Assembly (NCBI GenBank): GCA_917880885.1
Contig: OU862910.1
Coordinates: forward strand, 9,312,710-9,376,709
From: Limnephilus marmoratus
Lineage: Eukaryota > Arthropoda > Insecta > Trichoptera > Limnephilidae
Reading direction: 5' to 3'
Length of the DNA stretch: 64,000 nt
Positions 20,238-30,645 of the stretch are shown here, piece by piece. A program made the position numbers and the translations under genes. The number at the start of each line of letters is the position of its first letter. The stretch's first letter is position 1. Under the pieces are notes generated by a model, which did not search any database, was not told the origin of the DNA, and saw nothing but the letters and a program-made list of their open reading frames with translations.

Positions 20238-20822
20238 TAATATTAGAGTATAGATTAGTATTTTATATATAATATTTGAATTTTAACTCCGTAGTAACCT
20301 AAACAAATAAAAAATGACAGCGCACATCAAATAATTAGTTTAGTTACCAAGCAACGATTTATTTTCGTCTGGACAATAAACGTAAAATGAATAATTTCAT
20401 AACGCCACAGCTTATATTACTCCTATACAGCCTATATTACTCGCAAATAATTTAGCTTTCTATTAGTGAAAGGATTTTTAAAGACCATTCGGTATTTTTT
20501 GCGTGAAAGAATAACCAACTTTCGCCCTTATAATATTAGTAGGATAGGATGTACGTCACAAAATAAAACTCTTCTAAAACATTAAATTGACTAAGTTATT
20601 CACCTTTCAAAAGTAACATCAAACAGTTTTTATTTCTCAGAAGAATAAAATAGTGTGTTCGAAAAACGTGGAGTTTTCTTCGCAAAATAAATATTATCGC
20701 AAATCCCGTAGACAAGGATCGTAAGTCAAAAAAATTAATTTTATTAGACAAATAATCTTCATGTACCTACACGAACAACAAGACAAACATTAACATTTTA
20801 TATACGTACATCTCATTCCAAT

Positions 20823-20966
20823 TATGATTTGCATTCCCCAATACAACGTTTACATAGTCTTGGTAACAAATACTTAAACAATATGGATGTATTTGACAAT
20901 AATTTGAATTTTGCAAACTTCAAACGCCATATATGCGCCAACTATGTATTTCTACCTATCCCATAA
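20823..20966 (+). pseudogene. LINE ORF2 C-terminal tail
   Basis: 47 codons to a stop at 20964-20966: 'SPIQRLHSLGNKYLNNMDVF', then 'NLNFANFKRHI'. This has the same layout ('NSPI.R.....N.....DIF...L..FK') as the ends of the ORF2 pieces at 1288, 42697 and 60727. T-rich sequence follows as 3' UTR. Confidence 0.6.
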
Positions 20967-21242
20967 ACTAATGTGATCAACAATTTTAAACATTAGACTA
21001 CTTTATGTCAACTCCTATTTTATTTTATGGACTACATTTTGTTTGTTATATTTTATGTTACCTGTTTATTAACGCATATATTTAATGTAAACTATATTTT
21101 CTTTTTAACGTGTATTATGTTACTTGTATTTTGTAAACTCATTATTTTCACTGTAATAAAAAAACATGTAGTGCATTCTATGTAAAAGCCTATAGAAAAA
21201 TTAGCGGAGATAGAGTGATCTAAATTAAATACGGTTTTCGTG

Positions 21243-21330
21243 GGGCATAGATGACAACCGGTGTGGTACAGGAGAAAGGCTCTTGACTCACAATCCGAAG
21301 GTCGTAGGATCGAATCCAGGCGTGGGCAAA
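21243..21330 (+). mobile_element. tRNA-derived SINE head
   Basis: An A-box-like 'tggtacaggaga', an anticodon-arm-like 'ttgactcacaatccgaagg', and a B-box 'ggatcgaatcc'. The arms do not pair well enough for a working tRNA, and the 3' side runs into AT-rich body rather than ending. Confidence 0.5.
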
Positions 21331-21383
21331 TAAGTTTTATTAGATTAATTTGTGTTATTTCACAATTAATTCATTTAAAATAA

Positions 21384-21460
21384 TATATAGCATATTTGCG
21401 GCACTTTGGGATTGGGGATGCCATAGTCTCTCCAGACGGGAGCAGCTGGGACTTTATATT
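21384..21460 (+). repeat. Family T-like fragment
   Basis: 'catatttgcggca' and 'cagctgggactt' resemble the start (60850) and end ('cagttgggactc') of other family T copies. Confidence 0.35.
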
Positions 21461-21631
21461 TACCTATTCACATAAAATAAAAAAAAATACAATCACTTTA
21501 CTATCCAGAGATAAAAATATTTTTTTATAAAACAGAAAATTTAGTTACCTATTCACATAAAATAAAAAATAAAATACAATCACTTTACTATCCAGAGATA
21601 AAAATATTTTTTTATACAACAGAAAATTTTG
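21460..21631 (+). repeat. 85-bp tandem duplication
   Basis: 'tacctattcacataaaataa' occurs at 21461 and again at 21546. The following 'atacaatcactttactatcc' and 'gagataaaaatattttttta' are repeated with only a few differences. Confidence 0.85.
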
Positions 21632-21911
21632 ACTTACGACCCTTTTCTACGGTAACAGGTGTTATATATTTTACCAGAATGTTTGAATTTTCTAAATACT
21701 TGGAATCATGAAAATATTTATTATATTCCATAGTTGATTAATTTTTTATATACATAGATGCTAGTGGCATTGAAATTTTATGACCTAAACATTCTAAAAA
21801 TCTTTAAAATAAATTAAAAACCTAAATATTTTGGGTTTGTACCCCTCAGGACTCAGCCATATTTTGTCAGAGGGTAAAAATATTTGCGCTGAAAGAAATC
21901 CATATAAATAT

Positions 21912-21951
21912 AAAAATATTCCATTTATATATATATAAATGGAATATTTTT
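21912..21951. repeat. Perfect 40-bp palindrome
   Basis: AAAAATATTCCATTTATATA is followed directly by its exact reverse complement. It lies in unannotated AT-rich sequence and would extrude as a hairpin. It is not at the end of any recognised element. Confidence 0.9.
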
Positions 21952-22083
21952 GGACGTATGCGAAAAGAAATCGTTTTAGAAAGGTGATAAAATATGCTTT
22001 AAAATTTGATAATTCAAAATAAACTTACAAATTTTGAAATATAAAAATTTTGCGTACAAACTCAAAAAAAGTTTTTCTAACAA

Positions 22084-22577
22084 AAATTACTGATAACGAA
22101 TAAAATTAAAAACACATTCGCATTTAAATTGATAAATATATTGTTAAAATTGTTTTCATATCTCTTTTTTGTCGTTCAAGTAAAAATAATTAGTAAAAAA
22201 TTCCCAAAGTTTCGTAAATATATTTCAAATTGCAATCCGAAACTATGGTTCATAAAGGTGTACATTTTACTTATTTTGTGGTTAACTTTTAGATTCCAAT
22301 ATAAAGCGTAGTGTTTTCTCTTTCTAAAAAAAATTACTGATAACGAATAAAATTAAAAACACAATCGCATTTAATTTGATAAATATATTGTTAACATTGT
22401 TTTCATCTCTCTTTTTTGTCGTTCAAGTAAAAATAATTTGTAAAAAATTCCCAAAGTTTCGTAAATATTTTTCAAATTGCAAACCGAAACTATGGTTTTA
22501 TAAAGGTTTACATTTTACTTATTTTGTGGTTAACTTTTAGATTCCAATATAAAGCGTAGTGTTTTCTCTTTCTAACG
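22084..22577 (+). repeat. 247-bp tandem duplication
   Basis: The unit starting 'attactgataacgaataaaa' at 22086 recurs at 22333, and the copies stay aligned through 'ttccaatataaagcgtagtg'. The copies differ by a few substitutions and a small indel. Neither encodes a recognisable protein. Confidence 0.85.
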
Positions 22578-23279
22578 CCGTTTACATCATATTTCTCACC
22601 ATGATAGTAAGCGAGACAACGATTTCTATATGAGTGGTTCCGAAAAGCGAACATTAGCCTATCTGTACTCTTCAGTGGAATTAGGTACCTAGTTAAATCT
22701 ACGGGTGTTTTCAAAATAACGGAAAACCATGAAACAATATTTTACGCGTGGCGGCAGGTGAGAATATTGAAATACCTAATTTATTCTCCGAGACGTAATT
22801 GGAACTGGTGATAGCACATTTCCTATTTGCCCCCGTCTCCCCACCCCCTTCAGAGTCCCGTCTGAGGAAAGCGATGATACGATACAATGATCATTAACCC
22901 TTCAGGGGATAATGTCTGGGTTGTGCGTTTAATTACCCCAAATTATTAAACCCCGTGTAATTATTGGGGATTAAAATATATTATGTTAGTTGATCAATCA
23001 AAACAGTAATCATTCATTTAATCAAAATTCAGTAATGTCGAAGGAACTAATGTTCTTACGTACCTAAAAAAAATTATGATATTTGACGATATCCTTTAAG
23101 ATTTTTCTCTGAACCCACGGTCTATTGGGTTTGAACTCGGAATCGACGAATTACAACCAATCGTAAAGTTTAGATTATGTTTTCAAATAAAATTAAGTAT
23201 ACCTATCGTCAAATTAATAAAAAATGTGTATTTTAAAACGCGTTCTTCTCGGTAGACATGAAAGTAACCTTTGTATATT
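22578..23279. other. No gene recognised
   Basis: Mixed-composition sequence with no match to other parts of the window and no coding signature. Confidence 0.45.
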
Positions 23280-23565
23280 ATGACTGTACTTCTAATTATT
23301 ATCATCATCACTCTTGGCTCTACAACCTCTGGTGGGTCTAGGCCTCCTCAAGAGTCTTCCTCCACTCATCTCGGTTTTGTGCTAGCTCTCTCCAGTTTAG
23401 AAGGTCCAAGATACATAGATATATCTTTGAGGATGTTGTCGCTCCATCTTAATCTTGGCCTTCCCAGGCTCCTTCGCCCTATTGGTCTTGAGTTCAGCAG
23501 GGACTTTGGTGCTTGATGCCCGGTCATTCTTTTCACATGACCCAGCCACCGAAGTCTTCCCAGTT
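23280..23565 (-). pseudogene. LINE ORF2 C-terminus with (ATG/ATA)n tail
   Basis: The minus strand reads uninterrupted 'LGRLRWLGHVKRMTG', 'GRRSLGRPRLRWSDNILKDI'. After one frameshift it reads 'EWRKTLEEA' and stops at about 23338. This is the diagnostic C-terminal zone of a large insect LINE group ('RWLGHV.RM ... GRP..RW.D'). The tail is an ATGATGATAATAAT microsatellite (23280-23310). Confidence 0.75.
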
Positions 23566-24112
23566 TTATAAAATCTAATTATATTACAAATAAATTTACT
23601 GTGATACTTCCTAGATGACAATCATATTTTAATGTAGGAAGTACAAAAAGTGATTGATCCTTATTCTTATTAAATATATTATACTGTCTGCTTTTATTTC
23701 ACAATAATTGTTTCATAAACAACGCCATTTAAATAAAGTACGTTTGTCATTTTCCAAAATCATTATAAGTACACAGATTTTTTTTTTATCTCTAAGCAAA
23801 TTCAAACACAGTTGGCACATTTGCTTATAGGTTATTCAAAAGTTTCCCAAATCAAATATGTAATACTTTTAAATGAGAATTCTCCCTCGCAGATAGTAAT
23901 GTCAACACTCTGAATACGGCGACTTTATATCTTTTAATGTATTACGTGGGGTGGCTGAGGCTAATATTAAATTCACCACATATGTACCCACTCGTACAAG
24001 GCAATATTCTCTCTTCCTAATAAAATGCGACCTATGCGCGTTTGCTTCCTACTTTGATAAACAATTTTAATTTTTAAACGTTAATAATATTTCTTCGAGT
24101 AATCTGAAAGTA
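23566..24112. other. No gene recognised
   Basis: AT-rich; nothing shared with other parts of the window. Confidence 0.4.
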
Positions 24113-25623
24113 TGCAGCCTGTTGTATGCTGATGATGCGGTACTGATTTCTAACATTATATTTATTATCAGGTGTACAGTCTCTAGTGTCTAGGATGAAC
24201 GAAGTATATACGAAGATTGAGTTAATGATGAATATAAAGTTGTAGTGCATCTAAAAGCTTCCTGCTTACTCACGTAGATGGCAGTACTAAGAACTGTCCT
24301 AAGACTCCGCTAGATGGCAGCTAGCTTAGTACAGGCTTTGGGCAACAGAGGGTCCAACAGCTCAGAGGCATTCTTCAGCAGATCTCTCATTCAGATTCCA
24401 ATTAGCCAGTTCCTGGATAGGTCGACTATCGTGGTCAACACTGTATAGGTATGCTAACATAGGTATAGGTATGTCAACACTGCAAAGTATCAATAAACCA
24501 GATTTATACGAAAAGAACATTGTTCTACCCATTGAATATATCTCCCTCCAAAGTGAGTTGAAGGACTGTTGGTGAAACACCACAAAAGTCATGGTGATAA
24601 AAAGGAAGAGTGCAATAAAGTTGTAAATGATTAATATTTTGAGTAGGTGGGTGAGTTTGGGTATCTGGAAATGTTTAAGAAAGATGGGAAAGCAGATAGA
24701 TATATTGAAAGAAGGAAAATACAGGTAAAACGCCGCTGGCGCTAACAAAAAACTGTCCACGGAAGCAAAGCAAGGAAGCAAGCAGTACACAAGGAAGCAA
24801 GAGTTCTGGTACCTACCCTGATGTATGGCAGTGACACACGGAACTTTCAAAGGAAGGATGAAAGTGGACTGAATGCTGTAGAGATGAGATATTTGAGGCG
24901 TATTTGTGGTAAATCAATGTATCATGTGAGAAACGTGGAGATTCGCAAAGAATGCAAGGCTTAATGTAACCGTAATGCGCAAGATTATTAAGGCCCCGCA
25001 ACCCGAATTTCTACCGATTTTTTACATATCTCCCTTAAACATTTGAAGTTTATAAGCTCTAAAAAATATACGTTATTTTTTAAGATAATGTCTAGATGCT
25101 GCCCTCGCCAAATGCAAACGCAAATTATATGAATAAACGCAAATTATATTAAATTCCCTCGATAGAAAAAAATCGCAAAGTATGCTCCAAAAATTATTAA
25201 AACAAGTTTGTTTCTTTATCTTATAAATTATATTTGTGAAAAAATCACAATATTTCTTTAAATGATACTGAAGATGCTCCCCGCGAGATTTTTGCTCTAT
25301 TTTAAACGAGTCGTATTTTATTAAACATTTTCGCATAAATTTTGAAGCTGTAAATGTTAGCGCTCTCCTCTCCTCTCCGAAGAAAGGAGTGTAAGAAGAA
25401 TAAATGACGCAAATGTGAATGGTAGAGGAAGTTGGGGACGCCCAAGGAAGACATGGCACGTTTAAGTGAAACAGATATTGAGTCAGGCCATGTCAGGGGT
25501 CAGAATAATACAATAGTACATATGAGACGATATATAAAAGTGAATGAGGCAAAAAATGTGTGTCTAAACCAAGTTGTTTGGCGGTCCGTCCTCTCTGCCT
25601 TTCCCTGCGGAGAAAGGGCGTGA
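24113..25623 (+). pseudogene. Broken LINE: RT catalytic box to C-terminus
   Basis: LLYADDAVLIS at about 24120-24155 is the RT catalytic box. 'VLVPTLMYGSDTRNF' and 'LNAVEMRYLRRICG' (24805-24915) are the thumb blocks. 'GRGSWGRPRKTW' (25415-25455) and 'NVCLNQVVWRSVL' (to 25623) are the C-terminal zone. The parts are in order, but stops, frameshifts and foreign stretches intervene (about 24240-24560 and 24975-25410). Two long minus-strand frames (24362-24850, 25073-25459) are antisense to or inside the insertions and are not genes. Confidence 0.7.
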
Positions 25624-26180
25624 TGATTAGTTAGTTAAGATTGTTTATGTAAAGAGACGTGCTTCATTTATTTCCCAGGATAACTGACATTTTTGAAGCT
25701 TGCAATAAAGAATAATACAAAAAGTAGGCATTTTTCATCGTCCAATTATCGGCATAATTTGGGCCGATAATTTCTTATAAAACTGAGTTTTCGAAATTCA
25801 AATGGGATGGAGATCTACGATTTCAGGCGAGTGCAAGTGAGACCAAACGCTGGGGAGTTGGGCTAAATATGGACCGTTTCCATTCAAATTTGTATATAAG
25901 GCACTTCTGGTGTTATATTCTTTATTCAATTATATGGGGTAAAAAATGGTAATGAAATTTTGGTCTCTGGTATTTTTTGACCAGCAAAAAATATATTTCC
26001 CGTGTCGCTCCTACTAATTTTTTCAAATGTTTTTAGTTGAAAAATAAAAGTCACCGGAGGCCGAAATGTTGTTGAAAATTATTATTAAGTAATAATCATC
26101 AGTTTTCAATGACAACATCTCTTCGTTTTGCAAATTTTCAGATTAACAAACGGATTGCTATCTTTAGAACACAGACATCG
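25624..26180. other. No gene recognised
   Basis: Contains 'ggaggccgaaatgttgttga' near 26056, faintly like the 3' half of a hammerhead unit but without the CUGANGA strand. Otherwise unrecognised. Confidence 0.35.
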
Positions 26181-26199
26181 GGTGGAAATACTATCCTTG

Positions 26200-26530
26200 T
26201 TCTACCGGTATTTCAATTGAATATGCTCCGAGGAACTATCGTCATCGTGCACAATGCGCGCCCAACATTTATATACGGTTGCCATTTGCCGGCCTCTGTA
26301 TTCCTTCCTCCTACAACATGGGTCTCTTCAAGACCAAGGTTCACTCCTTCTTTTCATAATTATTTTCCTCAGGGCCTCCTGAGTGGAGTTATGCTCGTAT
26401 GTTTCCCCTGTTACATGGCTCACTGATACATTTGTTATCCTATTTCCTTGACAACTAGTCTCTTCTGGCTTAAAATGCTCCGAGGAACTATCATCATCGT
26501 GCACAAGGCGCCCCCAACCTTCAATCGTAT
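26200..26530 (+). repeat. Family S-related repeat (S2), two partial copies
   Basis: 'atgctccgaggaactatcgt' at about 26222 recurs near 26474 and, as 'gaagatgctccgaggaacta', at 27717. The first copy continues with 'ctcctacaacatgggtctct' and 'attattttcctcagggcctc', linking its 3' end to family S. Confidence 0.5.
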
Positions 26531-26629
26531 TTAGCTGTATAATAACTTCGACTACAAACATTATTTTCATTTTTTCCTAAAGCATATTTTTATTGGCTGC
26601 TATCTTTTACGTATTAGCAAATTATTGTC

Positions 26630-26800
26630 AAATTAGCTCAGTGAGCATTAGAGCAAAGCTCCGGCAAGACTGGTCCTGGGTTCGTTTCCTAGATGCGACC
26701 GAATCTTTATCTGTTTTTTTCTTTTTCTATTTTTCGTTTGGAAGTCGCTAATATTGTCTTATGTCTAATGAGTAAATATTAAAATTTGAGATTATACTCA
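26630..26800 (+). mobile_element. tRNA-derived SINE, family B
   Basis: Head with A-box-like 'ttagctcagtgagc' and B-box 'gggttcgtttcc', then 'gatgcgaccgaat'. The body 'gctaatattgtctta ... atttgagattatactcattt' is shared with 40135-40215. Internal Pol III promoter elements are visible; no functional tRNA folds. Confidence 0.6.
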
Positions 26801-26814
26801 TTTCTTCTTCGTTG

Positions 26815-27010
26815 TGTGCCCTATCAGGTCCCCCCGACTTTGGCGGTCACTCTTTTCTCAAAATTTCTCTCTGTCTTGCGCTGCCCGGAATAGCTCCTCC
26901 ACACTTCTAATGCCGGTCCACTCTCGTATATTTCGCAGCCAAGACATTTGTCTCCTACCAGGCCCTCGGCGACCCTCTAACTTGCTTTTCGATATCACAC
27001 AATAAAATAA
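26815..27010 (-). pseudogene. LINE ORF2 C-terminus
   Basis: The minus strand reads 'KLEGRRGPGRRQMSWLRNIR', 'VEELFRAAQDREKF'. This pattern ('GRRGPGRR..SWL.N.R ... LFRAA') closes a common insect LINE. It lies immediately after SINE B in the opposite orientation. Confidence 0.65.
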
Positions 27011-27074
27011 AAATGGATAGATTCCATAGAGTTCGGGAAGAACCTTAAAATCGTAAATAAAATAATGGATTTAG

Positions 27075-27260
27075 AAAATGAAGATAATATTGTTAGTTCT
27101 TAGTAAAAGTATGACACAGTCAAATATGACCGTAGGCGATAGGGTCGAATTAGCTCAGTGATTATAGCAGAGCCCCGGCAAGTAAAGTCGCATCTAGGAA
27201 TGGAACCCAGTACCTTGTTCCATTCCTAGACGCGACCGAAACTTTTATGATTTTTAAAAT
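27075..27260 (+). mobile_element. SINE family B copy with internal inverted duplication
   Basis: It starts 'gaagataatattgttagttc' (also near 54768) and has the head 'gaattagctcagtgattat'. 'gtcgcatctaggaatggaac' (27187-27206) is then mirrored by 'gttccattcctagacgcgac' (27217-27236), so the segment around the B-box is duplicated in inverted form. Confidence 0.6.
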
Positions 27261-27332
27261 TTTCATTTGAAAGTCTAATAGTCCTCTACCTGTTTGTTTA
27301 AACATTCGCTTCAATGTTTCAATTTTTTGTCT

Positions 27333-27516
27333 GGTCGGTGGTTGAGTGGGCATAGCGCTTGGGTCTCAGCCGAGCGTTGCGTGTTCGACTCCTCGGCTGG
27401 CTAAGTCCTCCATCACAACACAAGCAACATTTTCGGCTGTCTGTGATGGTAGTAGGAGATTTTCAAACATTGTTGGGATATTCGTAACCCGGGAATGTTT
27501 GTCTTTCTTTAAAAAA
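27333..27516 (+). mobile_element. tRNA-derived SINE, family A
   Basis: A-box region 'ggtggttgagtgggca', anticodon-arm-like 'cttgggtctcagccgag', and a B-box 'gtgttcgactcc'. The body is 'ctaagtcctccatcacaaca', 'agtaggagattttcaaaca' and an end 'gggaatgtttgtctttcttt'. Copies lie at 33726-33890 (minus) and, 5'-truncated, 60424-60540 (minus). Confidence 0.75.
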
Positions 27517-27689
27517 AAAATTGTTTAAACATTACAATTTGTGATTTCATTCATTAAGTTATTCCAAAAATAAATTATTATTTAGACATTTCTTACTTGT
27601 CTACAGTATCTAAATTCCTTGGAAAATTATCTGCCTTTTGAAAATAAAAATAATTAAGTGCTAGGTTGGTAAAACCCTGATAGCTTGTT

Positions 27690-28000
27690 CTACCTTGTTC
27701 TACCGGTATTATAATGGAAGATGCTCCGAGGAACTAGCGTCATTGATCCCCTCGGCACCGGTGCGGAGTCGGGAAATACGCGCCCAATATTTGTGCACGG
27801 TTGACATTTTAGTCATATGAGAACGGGTCGTTTCGACGACTCGTTCAACAACTCGGCTGTGGAAAGATTTGCCGGCCCCTGTGTTTCCTCCCTCCTACAA
27901 CATGTGTCTCTATTTAAGACCCATGTTCTCTCCTTCCTCTCCTCAAAAGGACCCTCCACACGGCATCTTCAAAGATGACATAGGTCTCAACGGCAGTATA
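27690..28000 (+). repeat. S2 repeat, longest copy
   Basis: It shares 'tgctccgaggaactagcgtc', 'tacgcgcccaatatttgtgc', 'ctcctacaacatgtgtctct' and 'caaagatgacataggtctca' with 26200-26410 and family S. It contains a short 'aacgggtcgtttcgacgact' inverted stretch. Confidence 0.5.
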
Positions 28001-29569
28001 GATAATACATATCTTATTCTCACAAAACGTTTTACACATTGAGGTTCAAGTAATTGGTAAAGCACGTCAAGATAAACTGTAGCTTCTGAAAAAAAAGAGT
28101 CGCAAAGCTTTGACTTCGTCTTTTCGAGTGGAATGCTTACTTATTTTGGTGTGTAGATATTTTGAAAAATGTTTGCCGTATGAGACTTACCATTAGGTAA
28201 AACTAAAGATAATCGAGCGATATCTACAACCATTATGTGACAATTTCTTGTTGGAATTGGGAAGAAATTTGCTGTTGTACGGCATTCATAAAGTTGGGTC
28301 GACCATACAAAGAAGTGCTTAACTATACGGCTAAGGATTATCGGAATTATCTTGTAGACCTTTTTATTTCAAATATGTAAGGTTTACGCTGAGAAATTAT
28401 TTGTTAATTCTTACCTCTCACCGCGGAAAACCAATATATTGAATTAGCCAAAATACCGACTAGAATTTCTAGTACAATGTTATGATTTTATTCCCTTAAC
28501 GTTGTTTCCGTAACATTCTTTGGGATTTTAAATTTGCGTGTAACTTTAACAAAAACAGTACGTTGGAGTTATTATTTGATCCATATAGGTACACATTTCA
28601 ATTGTTACATTAGGTAAATAAAAAACCATAGAAACTTAGCCTAATATAGGCAATGTTTCTATCCACCTATTAACTACCAGTAAATTTTATTTTTACCAAT
28701 TTTCCTGCAGATTAGAAAGCAGAGAAACGTTTTACAGACAAAGTAATAAAATTATCTACCTACTGATGAACGTTATTTCCATACAACTATCCATGAAACT
28801 GTAAAACAGAACGTTGTAATATCGTTTAGTCCATTTTTATGAATTATTGTTTAATAATGAAGACAGCGGTTGAAACTTAGGCCTAGCCGGATAGTAACTC
28901 ATGCTGATAAACCTTCTGACATATTAATGCACTTTATGACTTTGTATATACATATGTACCACACTATGAACTTTAATTATAAATCGCATAAAAAACGAAA
29001 TTTTACTACTTTCTTGTCACAAAGAGGGTTAAGCCAGCATTCTCAGTTGTGGAGCCCTTAGAGACGTGTCGTGGAATATATTTTTTGTGGTTTAAAGTAC
29101 AAAGGCCGTCTGAGGGTCCAACAGATTTAAAGGTAGAGAAAAACACTTAACAAAATAAATCTTCGGATCAAAGATCGTCGAAGAGCTCAAACAAAACAGG
29201 GGTTTGTGGTAACTTGCGCCCACTGATGAAAAAAATACTCGATGAAATCTTGTACATGGAAATACGTAAATAAATTGTCCAGAGTAATTTAAGTTGGTAT
29301 GATAAACAGCATATGTACACAATAGTCGTATTTATATCTTTGAATGGCTACTCAGATGCGACGTGTGATGGAATTTTTTTTTATTACTTTTAATTGAAAA
29401 AAAAATATCATCGGACAGCAAAATGTCATCTACATGCTTTACTCCAAATTTGCTCAGGGATAATGAACGCACAGATTGATTTAGACGTAATATAAAATGA
29501 CACATTGTAAGAAAGAAAACTTTACCACACAATCTTTAATGGTAATCAGTAATCACAGTACTTAATTGA
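28001..29569. other. No gene recognised
   Basis: About 1.5 kb without a convincing coding frame or a repeat shared with the window. It is a candidate for unique host intergenic or intronic sequence. Confidence 0.45.
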
Positions 29570-29700
29570 CTCTAATTGGCTACTGTCATGTTTGGTAACT
29601 AGATCTGGAGAGCCAGGCGATTCCTGCCTTTTTCCACCCCTTCAGCCCAATAACACACCTCTATGACATAACACCGGGCAGTTGGGACTCACGTAATTTT
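29570..29700 (+). repeat. Family T, copy 2
   Basis: 'catgtttggtaactagatct' and 'accgggcagttgggactcac' match 4110-4250. The segment between them differs. Confidence 0.5.
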
Positions 29701-30227
29701 TAATATTTACATTGCAACGACATCTTGCAACTAGCGGAATTCTACGGTGTAGCCCGGGATTTACGTAGAGTTTCCAAAATAAAAATGTGGACAATGGTAT
29801 TTCTATTATTTTAAACACGTCGAGCGTGCAAAATTTCCCATAAAAATCTAAATTCTGCTTTATGGTATGGGAAAAGGTGATGCTGGTTTGTCAAAATCTC
29901 AAGCAGATAGTGACCTTCCTCCTGCTTTCAAGGGGAGTGTGCAATTTCGTCATACTCAAAATATGATTGTAGATTTTCATAAAAAACAAAGCCACGCCGC
30001 CACAGATAGGTACCCTTGTTAATTATAAAATAGCTAAATGGTAGAAAATGATTTTAAATTATGTTATTATTATTTATCAATTGATTTTTTGTAATTCGTA
30101 AATATGTGTAGAATTTCTACAATTTTCCTATTTGAATATCTCTAAAAGGGCCTCTGAAGTCGTATCGTAATAATTTAATTCAAAGATTTTTTATCATCCG
30201 CCTTTGACTTAAAAGTGACCGACAAAA
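29701..30227. other. No gene recognised
   Basis: A plus-strand stretch around 29860-30010 is less AT-rich, but no frame there resembles a known protein. Confidence 0.4.
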
Positions 30228-30478
30228 ATACGGTGCCGGATATGTAGCATGATAATACAATGCCAGATAAGTAGCAACCCATCGCCACATAATGACAAGC
30301 CAGTCAACTTGTGAATTGCTGCGACCGCCCCAGCCTTGGATGCTGGTGCCAGTTATTTATCAACCCGCCGCCACGTAATGACAAGCCAGTCAACTTGTGA
30401 GTTGCTACGACTGCACCTGCCTTGGATGCTGGAGCCGGATATGTAGCAACCCACCGCCACGTAATGACGCCAACTTGT
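30228..30478 (+). repeat. 86-bp tandem repeat, about three units
   Basis: 'cgccacataatgacaagcca' and its variants start at about 30276, 30362 and 30448, an exact 86-bp period. Each is preceded by 'ggatgctgg.gcc' and followed by 'gtcaacttgtga'. The last unit loses 'aagccagt' and runs directly into the CpG-rich element. Confidence 0.85.
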
Positions 30479-30645
30479 GAATTCGCCGCAAATCGTTTCG
30501 CGCGTATGCGCGAGTAGCGAACGAGAGTCGAGAGTCTGGCATACTACACGCGATTTACGCGCGTATTTTAAATTCGCGTGGAGATGTATTGGTGCCCAGT
30601 ACCTCGCCAGCGCGCGAAACGGTTCGCGGAGAATTCGCCCCTTCT
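30479..30645. mobile_element. CpG-rich MITE
   Basis: GAATTCGCCGCAAATCGTTT at the left is mirrored by AACGGTTCGCGGAGAATTC at the right (about 26 bp, few mismatches). The 165-bp body is full of CG dinucleotides (for example 'cgcgcgtatgcgcgag'), unlike anything else in the window. It has no coding capacity. The superfamily is not certain. Confidence 0.6.

Larger units (their letters stand above)
19299..20547 (+). mobile_element. Interspersed DNA repeat family H with nested mariner
   Basis: It begins 'actagcttttgcccccgctt' and probably ends near 'ccttataatattagtaggat' (20524-20545). It contains a cytosine-rich tract (about 19345-19490) and 'gcgtgccacctatt'. The minus-strand copy at 40441-40673 shares the start, 'gttcccactccgcc' and 'gcgtgccacctatt'. 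The class (Helitron-like or other) is not settled. The mariner at 19590-20237 interrupts it. Confidence 0.5.

Noticed and set aside
24362..25459. Minus-strand membrane-like proteins
   Set aside because: They are antisense to, or inside insertions in, a plus-strand LINE; the hydrophobic composition comes from AT-rich antisense reading.
26040..26075. Another hammerhead at 26050
   Set aside because: GGCCGAAAUGUUG resembles the 3' half, but the CUGANGA strand is replaced by CCGGAGG and stem I is not visible.
26630..27516. tRNA genes
   Set aside because: A- and B-box motifs are present but the cloverleaf does not close and each head is fused to a repeated SINE body.
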